DNA of 64,000 bases from Bacteroides faecis MAJ27. Lineage in GTDB: Bacteria > Bacteroidota > Bacteroidia > Bacteroidales > Bacteroidaceae. Both the position numbers and the translations under genes were made by a program. Positions 48,073-56,897 of this stretch are shown piece by piece. How positions within the stretch are numbered: the first letter of the stretch is position 1; each line of letters opens with the position of its first letter. Below the pieces are notes generated by a model. The model was not told where the DNA came from, made no database searches, and saw only the letters and a list, made by a program, of their open reading frames with translations. Location: assembly GCF_900106755.1 (NCBI RefSeq), contig NZ_FNNN01000007.1:62001-126000 (forward strand), given 5' to 3'.

Positions 48073-48165
48073 ATGAACACTTCTCACTCCTGCCGTTGTC
48101 ACGTGCATGATGCCCACAAAGAGCATTCTTGTGTCCACGCACATTGTCACCATTATCATATGTAG
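48073..48165 (+). CDS. 30-residue His/Cys-rich peptide, candidate metal binder
   Basis: An ATG at 48073 opens a 30-codon frame ending at TAG 48163-48165. Ten residues are His and four are Cys (47% together), with pairs such as CRCHVHDAH and VHAHCHHYH; the rest is polar, with no hydrophobic segment or signal peptide. A purine-rich AAAAGAAAGAAT stretch lies directly upstream. It sits 45 bases after the ZIP transporter stop and 75 bases before the RND exporter start, same strand. I infer a cytoplasmic chelating or metal-buffering peptide, or a metal-responsive leader. I know no family for it. Codons for His and Cys vary (cac/cat, tgc/tgt), so it is not a simple DNA repeat. Confidence 0.55.
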   Translation: MNTSHSCRCHVHDAHKEHSCVHAHCHHYHM

Positions 48166-48240
48166 CCCCAAAGTGGAAAGCTATTTCTCGTCACGCTGCT
48201 GAATGTGTTGAAATGAATGAACTTACCAATAACAAACGAT

Positions 48241-50607
48241 ATGAAAATAGAAAGAATCAATGACTGGTTTGCCCGTCAGGGCAGATGGATGGTACAAAAA
48301 CGATGGCTTGTACTAAGCTTGTTTATCCTCGTCTTCGCCATAGGATTTACAGGGTTAAGATATTTCAAGGTGAGTGCTTCGTGGGAAAACTACTTCCTCG
48401 AAGACGACCCGATGCTTGTCAAGACCAAAGAATTCAAGGATATATTCGGCAATGACAATTTTGCCGCCGTACTGACCCAATGCGACAATTCGTTTATGAA
48501 AGAGAACTTAGAGCTCATCCGCGAACTCACGAACGAAATGATGGATAGCATTTCATACGCCGACAAAATCACTTCGCTCACTGACATCGAATTTATGGTA
48601 GGGAATGAAGAAGGAATGACTATCGAGCAGATAGTGCCTGACCTTATTCCCACTGATGCGGCAAGTCTGGAAACGATACGTCGCAAAGCCTATATGAAGC
48701 CACATATTGCCGAGCGGCTTGTCTCCAAAGATGGTACGCTCTCGTGGATTATTCTCAAGTTGCGTACCTTTCCTAAAGATTCAGTGTGGAATAAAGGTAA
48801 GAATGCCGTTTCTCCTGAAGTGCTAACGGGGAATGAGCTGGAGCATATCATCACTAAAGACAAATACCAAAAGCTCCATCCCAAAGGCACAGGCTTGCCC
48901 TACGTTACCGCCATGAAGATGAAATGGATTGGCAAAGAGATGCCCCGTGTGATGGGCATTGCCGCACTCGTTTCCATTCTTATTTTGTTACTCATAACAC
49001 GCTCCCTACGGGGCGTTGTCGTTCCACTTATCACGGCGGCAGGCTCAATTGTGATTGTGTATGGACTGTTGGGATATGTCGGCATGACGATAGACAGCGG
49101 TATGATGATGATACCTATGCTGTTGGCGTTTGCCGTCTCGATAGCCTATAACATACATATCTTTTCCTATTTCAAACGGCAATTCCTTCTACACGGAGAA
49201 CGTCGACGAGCCGTAGAAGAGACCGTGGGTGAAATGGGCTGGCCTGTGTTGTTCAGTGCACTCACCACCTTTGCCGCCCTGCTGTCGTTTCTCGCTATTC
49301 CGATGCAGCCCATGCGGTTCATTGGTATCGCTACCTCCTCGTGCGTGATGCTGGCTTTCTTCATTGCCATTACACTGATGCCCGTGCTGTTGAGTTTTGG
49401 CAAGAACGGCAAACCTCATCCCAAAGTGCAGGAAACCGGCGGACGGTGGCTCGACCATCAACTGGGGCGTTTGGGAGAAAGCGTACTCCGGCATGGCACA
49501 TTGATCCTATGGATTGCAGGGCTGCTTACCGCAGCACTCATTTATCAATTCACCAAGATAGAGACCGCCTTTGACATAGAACGCACCATGGGACGTAAAA
49601 TAGCCTATGTAAACAATCTGCTGGAAGTAGGTGAAAGCGAACTGGGATCCATCTACACCTACGACGTCATGATAGACCTGCCCGAAGACGGCTTGACAAA
49701 ATCGCCGGCAATGCTTGTACGCTTAGACTCTCTGGCACAAAAGGCCGAAGGCTATAAGCTAACCAAGCGAACGACTACAGTGCTGAATATCCTAAAAGAC
49801 CTGAATCAAACCCTGCACGAAGGAGATGCGGCTTATTATCGTATTCCGACGAATCCGGAAGAGGTGGCACAACTGCTGCTCCTTTACGAGAATGCAGGCG
49901 GTAGCGAAGCGGAATATTGGATCGATTACGACTATCGACGTTTGCGCCTGATGGTGGAGATCAGCAGTTTTGACTCCGGCGAGGTAGAACGAGAGTTGAA
50001 CGATATTGCAGCCAATGCCGCCAGGCTCTTCCCCGAAGCTTCTGTCACTACAGTGGGTAGTATTCCGCAATTTACCGTGATGATGCAGTACGTGGCTCGC
50101 GGGCAGATGGTTTCATTTGCCATCTCTCTCCTTATTATCGGCATCCTAATGATGTTGGTCTTTGGCAGTGTACGCATCGGGCTTATCGGTTTGATACCCA
50201 ATATCACTCCGGCTTTGGTGGTCGGCGGACTGATGGGATGGCTGGGCTACCCGTTGGATATGATGACCGCAACCATTATGCCGATGATCCTCGGTTTGGC
50301 TGTCGACGACACCATTCACTTCATCAACCACGGGCATTTGGAGTTCGACCGTCGAGGTAATTATCGGGATGCCATTCTCCGCTCGTTCCGTACGATCGGG
50401 ACACCAATCATTCTGACCAGTGTCGTGATATGTGCGAACTTCGCTATTTACATGACTTCCGAAGGCCTCTCTTTTATACACATGGGTCTGCTCTCCGTAG
50501 CGGGTATCGTATCGGCACTCGTGGCCGACCTCTGCGTTACACCCGTGTTATTCCAAAAGTTCCGGTTATTCGGGAAAGAGATAGAAACCAATGAAACAAT
50601 CAATTAA
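48241..50607 (+). CDS. RND/MMPL-family exporter
   Basis: About 788 residues from the start at 48241 (MKIERINDWFARQGRWMVQK); a start at 48217 adds eight residues. Two MMPL-type halves are visible, each with one helix, a large periplasmic domain and five helices. The first half has ITAAGSIVIVYGLLGYVGMT and MLLAFAVSIAYNIHIFSYFK; the second has PMILGLAVDDTIHFINHGHL with the Asp pair typical of proton-driven members. This group (HAE3/MMPL) often moves lipids, hopanoids or lipid-like substances and is regularly encoded with a LolA-like protein and a DUF1302-type barrel, as here at 54164 and 54949. So it is likely part of an envelope export route. Its stop is one base from the ABC start. Confidence 0.9.
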   Translation: MKIERINDWFARQGRWMVQKRWLVLSLFILVFAIGFTGLRYFKVSASWENYFLEDDPMLVKTKEFKDIFGNDNFAAVLTQCDNSFMKENLELIRELTNEMMDSISYADKITSLTDIEFMVGNEEGMTIEQIVPDLIPTDAASLETIRRKAYMKPHIAERLVSKDGTLSWIILKLRTFPKDSVWNKGKNAVSPEVLTGNELEHIITKDKYQKLHPKGTGLPYVTAMKMKWIGKEMPRVMGIAALVSILILLLITRSLRGVVVPLITAAGSIVIVYGLLGYVGMTIDSGMMMIPMLLAFAVSIAYNIHIFSYFKRQFLLHGERRRAVEETVGEMGWPVLFSALTTFAALLSFLAIPMQPMRFIGIATSSCVMLAFFIAITLMPVLLSFGKNGKPHPKVQETGGRWLDHQLGRLGESVLRHGTLILWIAGLLTAALIYQFTKIETAFDIERTMGRKIAYVNNLLEVGESELGSIYTYDVMIDLPEDGLTKSPAMLVRLDSLAQKAEGYKLTKRTTTVLNILKDLNQTLHEGDAAYYRIPTNPEEVAQLLLLYENAGGSEAEYWIDYDYRRLRLMVEISSFDSGEVERELNDIAANAARLFPEASVTTVGSIPQFTVMMQYVARGQMVSFAISLLIIGILMMLVFGSVRIGLIGLIPNITPALVVGGLMGWLGYPLDMMTATIMPMILGLAVDDTIHFINHGHLEFDRRGNYRDAILRSFRTIGTPIILTSVVICANFAIYMTSEGLSFIHMGLLSVAGIVSALVADLCVTPVLFQKFRLFGKEIETNETIN

Positions 50608-50608
50608 T

Positions 50609-52363
50609 ATGAATACATTAAAGAAACTTCAATTTTACATGGGCAAACGCAAGGTGCTTATGCCCATAGCCCTGACACTGTCGGGATTAAGCGGTCTGCT
50701 CTCGCTTATGCCGTTCATCTTCATTTGGCTTATCGTACGCTCGCTACTATTGACTGGCAGCGTTGCCTCAGGAATCCCTATCAACGTCTATGCATGGTGG
50801 GCGGTAGGCACAGCCGTTGCCGGCCTTGTCATTTACTTTGCCGGGCTGATGCTTTTGCACTTAGCGGCGTTCCGGGTAGAAACCAATATGCGACGTACGG
50901 CTATGAGAAAAATCATGCAGATGCCGCTTGGCTTCTTCGACCGGAATACCAGCGGACAGATGCGTAAGATTATTGATGAAAATGCTTCTGAAACCCACAC
51001 GTTTGTCGCACATCTCTTGCCCGACCTGGCGGGGAGTTTTATAGCCCCGCTGTCGGTTATAATATTGATCTTCGTCTTCAACTGGCAACTTGGTCTGGCG
51101 TGCCTGATCCCCCTCACGGCGGCTGTCTTCATCATGACACGGATGAATACAACTGCTCAGAAGGCGTTCCAAAATGAATACCTCGGAGCACAAGAGCATA
51201 TGAGCAGCGAAGCGGTGGAATACGTACGTGGTATTTCGGTGGTGAAAGTGTTCCAGCAAACGATATTCTCTTTCAAACGTTTTTACGACAGCATCATCGC
51301 CTACCGGGATTTAGTTACCAAATACACGCTGGGTTGGCAAAAGCCGATGTCACTCTACACGGTGGCCATCAATAGCTTTGCTTTCCTACTTGTCCCCGTA
51401 GTCATATTGCTTATCGGCAACAAAAGCGAAAACATTGCCCCCATCATCACCGATATGTTCCTGTATGTGCTGATTACTCCGGTGATAGCAACCAATGTGA
51501 TGAAAGTGATGTATCTGCAACAAGATATGTTTCTGGCAGATCAAGCCATAAGCCGGGTGGAAAACCTGACGAGTAGCGAACCACTCCCAATAGCCGAAAA
51601 TCCGGAGAAAATCACCGCTTGCGATGTGACATTCGAGAACGTTTCGTTTGCCTATCCCAATGCCGGTCAAAATGCCGTAGACGGTATCAGCTTCCACCTC
51701 CCCGAAGGGAAGACTTTTGCCCTTGTGGGGCAATCGGGAGGAGGGAAGACCACCATTGCCCAACTCATTCCCCGCTTTTGGGACGTATCAGCAGGTAGTG
51801 TGACGATTGGCGGAATAAATGTGAAAAACATTGCCAAAGACAACCTGATGAACCACATCGCTTTCGTCTTCCAGAATACAAAACTCTTCAAGACCTCTTT
51901 GCTGGAGAACATCAAATACGGTAATCCGGCAGCGAGTGATGAAGCCGTGCAACGTGCCATAGACCTTTCCCAAAGTCGGGAGATCATCGACCGGCTACCC
52001 AACGGATTGAACACGAAGATAGGAGTAGATGGAACATTCCTTTCGGGAGGGGAACAGCAACGCATTGTCTTGGCCCGGGCCATCTTGAAAGATGCGCCGA
52101 TTGTTGTCCTGGACGAAGCAACAGCTTTTGCCGACCCCGAAAACGAACACCTGATACAAAAAGCCCTGCACGAGCTGAGAAAAGGAAAGACAGTGTTGAT
52201 GATCGCCCATCATCTGACTAGCGTACAGGATGCCGACAAGATACTGGTGATAGCACAAGGCAAGATTGCCGAAGAAGGCACACACAGCGAGTTGATAGCC
52301 CGAAACGGCATCTATAACAGCATGTGGAATGAATATCAACGAACCGTGACATGGACGGTATAA
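50609..52363 (+). CDS. ABC half-transporter, membrane and ATPase fused (A)
   Basis: 584 residues from ATG 50609 (an ATG at 50591 overlaps the RND gene by 17 bases). Six N-terminal helices form an exporter-type membrane domain; the ATPase has Walker A GQSGGGKTT, Q-loop FVFQNTKLF, signature LSGGEQQR, Walker B IVVLDEA and H-loop IAHHLTSV. The D-loop is LDEATAFADPENE, with FADPE in place of the usual SLDPE/ALDTE; I recall this from the YbtPQ/IrtAB group, which imports iron-siderophores despite the exporter fold. It should pair with the next gene. All catalytic residues are present. Confidence 0.85.
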   Translation: MNTLKKLQFYMGKRKVLMPIALTLSGLSGLLSLMPFIFIWLIVRSLLLTGSVASGIPINVYAWWAVGTAVAGLVIYFAGLMLLHLAAFRVETNMRRTAMRKIMQMPLGFFDRNTSGQMRKIIDENASETHTFVAHLLPDLAGSFIAPLSVIILIFVFNWQLGLACLIPLTAAVFIMTRMNTTAQKAFQNEYLGAQEHMSSEAVEYVRGISVVKVFQQTIFSFKRFYDSIIAYRDLVTKYTLGWQKPMSLYTVAINSFAFLLVPVVILLIGNKSENIAPIITDMFLYVLITPVIATNVMKVMYLQQDMFLADQAISRVENLTSSEPLPIAENPEKITACDVTFENVSFAYPNAGQNAVDGISFHLPEGKTFALVGQSGGGKTTIAQLIPRFWDVSAGSVTIGGINVKNIAKDNLMNHIAFVFQNTKLFKTSLLENIKYGNPAASDEAVQRAIDLSQSREIIDRLPNGLNTKIGVDGTFLSGGEQQRIVLARAILKDAPIVVLDEATAFADPENEHLIQKALHELRKGKTVLMIAHHLTSVQDADKILVIAQGKIAEEGTHSELIARNGIYNSMWNEYQRTVTWTV

Positions 52364-52381
52364 ACCTCAGGAGACAACATT

Positions 52382-54124
52382 ATGAATATTAGTAAATATT
52401 TTCAACACAGATTCACCTTATCGGAAGACGGGGCAAAGACCTTTATAAAAGGGGTTATAGCTTCTCTTTTTCTCAACCTGGCACTGATGCTGCCGGTAAT
52501 CTTCATCTTTCTGTTCATCACCGATTACCTGCACCCTGTTATCCAAGCCGGGAACAGCACGACGCACGGGCTCTGGTACTACGTGCTGACGGCTCTCTGT
52601 TTTATGACGGTACTCTTTGTGATTGCGATGATACAGTACAAGAGCACCTACACGAAAATCTATACCGAGAGTGCCAACCGTCGTATTGGCATTGCCGAGA
52701 AGCTGCGTAAATTGCCTTTGGCTTTCTTCGGAGAAAAGAATCTTTCGGATCTCACCGCTACGATGATGGAGGATTGTAACATGTTGGAAACCCTCTTCTC
52801 TCACACAGTTCCACAACTCTTCGCCTCTGTCATCAGCATTATCTTGATTGCCACCGGGATGTTCTTCTACAACTGGCAACTGGCCCTTGCTCTCTTTGGG
52901 GTCGTACCGGTAGCGACAACGGTCATCTTCTTAGGAAAAAGGCTTATGGATAAAGCTAATAAGGAGTACTATCACGTAAGGCGTGATACGACCGAGCAGA
53001 TACAGGAAGGGCTTGAAGCGGCGCAGGAGATTAAATCGTACAACGGAGAGGCAGCCTATTGCGACCGTTTAGACAAACAGCTCGAGATATATGAAGCCAC
53101 TCTGCAGCGAGGCGAATTTCTCGGAGCGGGGCTTGTGGGCAGTGCACAGTCTATCCTGAAACTTGGTTTGGCAAGCGTTATCATTGCGGGAGCTTATTTA
53201 CTTGGTTTGGGCAGCATCGACATGTTCACTTACTTGGTCTTCCTGCTCGTTGTAGCCAGCATCTACAACCCCATCATGGACGTGTTCAACCATATGGCGA
53301 CACTGATACTACTCGATGTGCGTATCGACCGCATACGTGAGATGAACGACATGCCCGCACAGCAAGGCGATGAGGATTGCACGGTAGAGGGTTACGACAT
53401 CTGTTTTGACAAGGTCGATTTTGCTTACGAGACAAGCAAGCAGGTGCTGCGCAACGTCTCTTTCACTGCCAAGCAAGGCAAAGTAACGGCACTTGTGGGA
53501 CCTTCGGGGGGAGGCAAAAGCACTTCGGCAAAATTAGCTGCCCGCTTTTGGGATATTCATGGCGGAAAGATCACACTTGGCGGACGGGACATCTCAAAAA
53601 TAGATCCCGAAATGCTCTTGAAAAACTATGCCGTAGTCTTTCAGGACGTGTTGCTTTTCAACGCTTCCGTCATGGACAACATCAAAATCGGGAAGAAAGA
53701 CGCTACCGAGGAAGAGGTGAAAGCGGTAGCACGTCTTGCCCGTTGCGATGAGTTCATCGCCCGGCTGCCCAACGGTTACGACACCTTGATAGGCGAAAAC
53801 GGAGAATCGCTATCGGGAGGCGAACGCCAACGCATATCCATTGCCCGTGCGCTTCTCAAAGATGCTCCTGTCATCCTCTTGGACGAAGCAACGGCAAGTC
53901 TGGACGTAGAGAACGAAACGTTGATACAGGCCGGTATATCGGAGTTGATCAAGAACAAGACCGTCGTCATCATCGCACACCGTATGCGCACCGTTGCCAA
54001 CGCTCATCATATCGTGGTGCTGAAAGACGGAACCGTCGCAGAACAAGGAGCACCCGACGAACTGCTTGCCCGAAACGGCGAATTTGCCCGCATGGTAGCA
54101 CGGCAGAAGGAGACCGGAATATAA
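52382..54124 (+). CDS. ABC half-transporter, membrane and ATPase fused (B)
   Basis: 580 residues, 18 bases after its partner, with the same six-helix plus ATPase layout. Motifs are canonical: Walker A GPSGGGKST, Q-loop VVFQDVLLF, signature LSGGERQR, Walker B VILLDEATASLD, H-loop IAHRMRTV. The tandem arrangement and the one-sided difference in D-loop sequence suggest a heterodimer. In the context of a TonB receptor and DUF4374 lipoprotein downstream it could carry a metallophore over the inner membrane; drug or lipid export is the alternative. Confidence 0.87.
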   Translation: MNISKYFQHRFTLSEDGAKTFIKGVIASLFLNLALMLPVIFIFLFITDYLHPVIQAGNSTTHGLWYYVLTALCFMTVLFVIAMIQYKSTYTKIYTESANRRIGIAEKLRKLPLAFFGEKNLSDLTATMMEDCNMLETLFSHTVPQLFASVISIILIATGMFFYNWQLALALFGVVPVATTVIFLGKRLMDKANKEYYHVRRDTTEQIQEGLEAAQEIKSYNGEAAYCDRLDKQLEIYEATLQRGEFLGAGLVGSAQSILKLGLASVIIAGAYLLGLGSIDMFTYLVFLLVVASIYNPIMDVFNHMATLILLDVRIDRIREMNDMPAQQGDEDCTVEGYDICFDKVDFAYETSKQVLRNVSFTAKQGKVTALVGPSGGGKSTSAKLAARFWDIHGGKITLGGRDISKIDPEMLLKNYAVVFQDVLLFNASVMDNIKIGKKDATEEEVKAVARLARCDEFIARLPNGYDTLIGENGESLSGGERQRISIARALLKDAPVILLDEATASLDVENETLIQAGISELIKNKTVVIIAHRMRTVANAHHIVVLKDGTVAEQGAPDELLARNGEFARMVARQKETGI

Positions 54125-54163
54125 ATCGAATCAATCAGAATCAATTATAAAGAAAAAGGACAA

Positions 54164-54949
54164 ATGAAGAGATCAATCGCAGTAGTAGCCATGCTTGTGG
54201 TGGGGTTCGCTGCCACAACATGCGCACAAACGGGCAGAGAGATTGCCCAAAAGGTAAAAGACCGTCCCGACGGCGATACCCGTCGGTCTGAAATGGTTAT
54301 GACGTTAATCAACAAACGCGGAGCGGTGCGCGAACGCAAGCTCATTTCCTACTCCATCGATGTGGGCAAAGAAAAGAAAGACCGCAAGAGCATCATGTTC
54401 TTCCAATATCCCGGCGATGTAAAGGGGACGGGCTTCTTGACGTGGGATTATGATGAGCTAAACAAGGACGATGACAAATGGCTCTATCTGCCCGCCATAA
54501 AGAAAACGCGCCGTATCAGCGGTTCGTCTGCCAAGCAAGACTACTTTATGGGTAGCGACTTTACCTACGACGACATGGGCAGCCGCAACGTGGACGAGGA
54601 TACGCACACGCTCCTGGGCGAAGAAACCGTCGACGGACAGAAGTGCTGGAAACTGGAATCCTTGCCTAAGGACAAGCGTGATATTTACTCCAGGAAAACG
54701 GCCCTGATACGTCAGGACTGTCTGATACCTGTCAGGGTGGAATATTACGACAAGATGGGCAAGCTGCACCGTCGTCTCGAGATGTCGGATATTGCCAAGG
54801 TAGAGGGCTTCTGGGTAGCCCGGAAGATGCACATGACCAACGTGCAAACCGAGCATCAGACGGTTCTCGAAATCAAGAATCCGACGTATAACATTCCCAT
54901 GGAGGAGAGCAAGTTTAACGTGACCACGTTAGAGAAAGGCAGGTTCTGA
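54164..54949 (+). CDS. LolA-like outer-membrane lipoprotein-sorting family protein
   Basis: 261 residues with a cleavable signal ([22 protein letters not shown]). The body matches the LolA-like family tied to MMPL exporters: [80 protein letters not shown], and [20 protein letters not shown]. Such proteins probably carry a lipid-like cargo through the periplasm between the RND exporter and an outer-membrane partner. The stop overlaps the start of the next gene by one base (TGATG), so coupling with the barrel protein is strong. Confidence 0.88.
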   Translation: MKRSIAVVAMLVVGFAATTCAQTGREIAQKVKDRPDGDTRRSEMVMTLINKRGAVRERKLISYSIDVGKEKKDRKSIMFFQYPGDVKGTGFLTWDYDELNKDDDKWLYLPAIKKTRRISGSSAKQDYFMGSDFTYDDMGSRNVDEDTHTLLGEETVDGQKCWKLESLPKDKRDIYSRKTALIRQDCLIPVRVEYYDKMGKLHRRLEMSDIAKVEGFWVARKMHMTNVQTEHQTVLEIKNPTYNIPMEESKFNVTTLEKGRF

Positions 54950-56208
54950 TGAAAGCGTTCAATCGTCTTTCCGCGGGGCTTTGCCTCTCGGTCTTTCTGT
55001 TTTGCCCCGTGCATGGAGTTTGGGGACAAGGAGCGGGCGAATCGTCGTGGCAGCTCAAAGGCCTTGTCGACACCTACCACGCCTTCCGCTCCGAAAAGCC
55101 GAACGATTGGATGTCTTCCCGTACCCGACTCAGGGGCGAGGTCGGCAAAAACTTCGCAGGCTCTTCGCTCTTCGTCTCGTTCAACGCTACCTACAACGCC
55201 TTGCTGAAAGAGCGCACCGGCTTTGAACTGCGGGAAGCATACCTTGACCATCGGCAGGAGCACTGGGGCTTTCGTCTCGGGCGACAACTTGTCATCTGGG
55301 GTGCGGCCGACGGCGTACGTATCACCGACCTCGTCTCACCCATGGATATGACCGAGTTCTTGGCGCAAGACTACGACGACATCCGCATGCCCGTCAATGC
55401 CCTGCGGTTCTTCGTCTTCAACGACAAGATAAAGCTCGAACTGCTTGCCGTTCCCACTTTCGAAGGATACAAGCTGCCCACCGATGCCGCCAATCCGTGG
55501 AGCGTGTTGCCTAAAGAAACACCCCGGTCCCTTGTCTGGGACGCGGAGGGAAGCCGCCCCGAGCTACGCCTCTCCAACGTAGAATACGGGGGCAGGCTCT
55601 CTTTCGCCCTGCCGGGGGTAGACTTCTCGCTTGCCGCGCTGCATACGTGGAACAAGATGCCCGTCATCGAGTACAAACCATCGGGCTCCCAACTTACGGT
55701 TTCGCCCCGATACTACCGCATGGGATTCGTCGGAGGCGATGTCTCAAAGCCCTTGGGACAGTTCGTGCTGCGCGGCGAAGCGGCCTTCAACCTCGGGAAG
55801 CATTTCAGCTACATACAGCAAGCCGCCTCCACCCCTCAAAAAGGATTCAACACCATCAATTGGTTGGTGGGGGCCGACTGGTATGCCCCTCATGAATGGA
55901 CAGTGATGGCTCAGTTCTCTTCCGAGAGTATTTTCAAGTACGAAAGCTACGTCGCACAGCCCCGCCATAATTCGCTCCTTACGCTCTGCGTGTCGAAGAA
56001 GTTACTGGACAGCAACTTACAGCTTTCCGACTTCACCTATTTCGACCTCAACCACAAGGGCTGGTTCAGCCGTTTCACGGCTGACTATGCCCTGAACGAC
56101 CACATCCACCTCTTGGCAGGCTACGACTGGTTCGGAGGAAGCGAGGGTATGTTCGGCCCGTATAAGCACAATTCGGAAGTATGGGCAAAGGCTAAATACT
56201 GCTTTTGA
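54949..56208 (+). CDS. DUF1302-like outer-membrane barrel protein
   Basis: 419 residues with signal peptide (SVFLFCPVHGVWGQ) and barrel-like strands through to the terminal Phe (SEVWAKAKYCF). Typical are ELREAYLDHRQEHWGFRLGR, QLVIWGAADGVRITDLVSPM and the DMTEFLAQDYDDIRMPVNAL block, known from DUF1302/alginate-export-type proteins. Together with the MMPL exporter and LolA-like protein this makes the known three-part cluster, presumably for moving a hydrophobic compound to or from the outer membrane. Substrate unknown. The 215 bases that follow hold no gene except a possible 8-codon leader. Confidence 0.8.
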   Translation: MKAFNRLSAGLCLSVFLFCPVHGVWGQGAGESSWQLKGLVDTYHAFRSEKPNDWMSSRTRLRGEVGKNFAGSSLFVSFNATYNALLKERTGFELREAYLDHRQEHWGFRLGRQLVIWGAADGVRITDLVSPMDMTEFLAQDYDDIRMPVNALRFFVFNDKIKLELLAVPTFEGYKLPTDAANPWSVLPKETPRSLVWDAEGSRPELRLSNVEYGGRLSFALPGVDFSLAALHTWNKMPVIEYKPSGSQLTVSPRYYRMGFVGGDVSKPLGQFVLRGEAAFNLGKHFSYIQQAASTPQKGFNTINWLVGADWYAPHEWTVMAQFSSESIFKYESYVAQPRHNSLLTLCVSKKLLDSNLQLSDFTYFDLNHKGWFSRFTADYALNDHIHLLAGYDWFGGSEGMFGPYKHNSEVWAKAKYCF

Positions 56209-56423
56209 GATCCACACCATTTTAATAACCATAAACAAAATTTGAAAAGATTATGAAGAAGACATACGACAGCAGTTAAAGAGAATGCGGACTTAAGCAA
56301 TCGGAATCGTTTAAGTTAAACGGTGAAAGACGTTCCAATGGAGCGATCAAAGCCGTTTACTGAAGCTGTTTAAGTAGAACAGCAAAATTATTCAAAGTAT
56401 AACCATCAAAAACATCAAAAGTC

Positions 56424-56879
56424 ATGTTACTATACAACGTAAAAAAAGAAGAGATGCGCATCGGTAAACACAAGGGCAAAACCATGTATTACGCCTCTCC
56501 CATTGCACAAGACAAGATTACCACCAAGCAGCTAGAGGATCGGATTGTCAATGCCACAGCCCTGAGCCGTGCCGACGTGCGGTCAGCCATCACCGCCTTG
56601 GCGAAAATCGTACGTGAAGAGATGCTCAGCGGCAGAACCGTTGACCTGGCCAACCTCGGGTCATTTAAGGTTGTATCCAACGGGAAACGCGTGGAAACGG
56701 AAAAAGCCGTTACCGCCGAAACTCTCAAAACACCACGCATTCAGTTTTTTCCCAAACTCGAAATGCGCAATCAGGCAAAAAACGTACAGCATGTGGTGAT
56801 ACGTGAAAGCGAGGCCGGATCGGCTAAACCGAGTCCGAATCCCGGAGATTTGCCCGAAGCACCCGATTCTGCTCTTTAA
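56424..56879 (+). CDS. HU-family (HU-HIG type) DNA-binding protein
   Basis: 151 residues with the Bacteroidales HU-like fold: MLLYNVKKEEMRIGKHKGKT at the start, DRIVNATALSRADVRSAITA for the helical base, VDLANLGSFKVVSNGKRVET for the DNA-binding beta arm, and a Pro/Ser/Glu-rich tail. Such proteins are abundant in Bacteroides, often near phage or surface loci, and may bind DNA as architectural factors. It lies 18 bases before the TonB receptor gene, so it is likely cotranscribed, which is unusual for a nucleoid protein and may indicate local regulation. Confidence 0.88.
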   Translation: MLLYNVKKEEMRIGKHKGKTMYYASPIAQDKITTKQLEDRIVNATALSRADVRSAITALAKIVREEMLSGRTVDLANLGSFKVVSNGKRVETEKAVTAETLKTPRIQFFPKLEMRNQAKNVQHVVIRESEAGSAKPSPNPGDLPEAPDSAL

Positions 56880-56897
56880 TATTCATAACAAGAAACA

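Noticed and set aside
48217..48240. Upstream start of the RND gene at 48217
   Set aside because: The extra eight residues (MNLPITND) are not typical of the family, and the start at 48241 gives the expected short cytoplasmic N-terminus.
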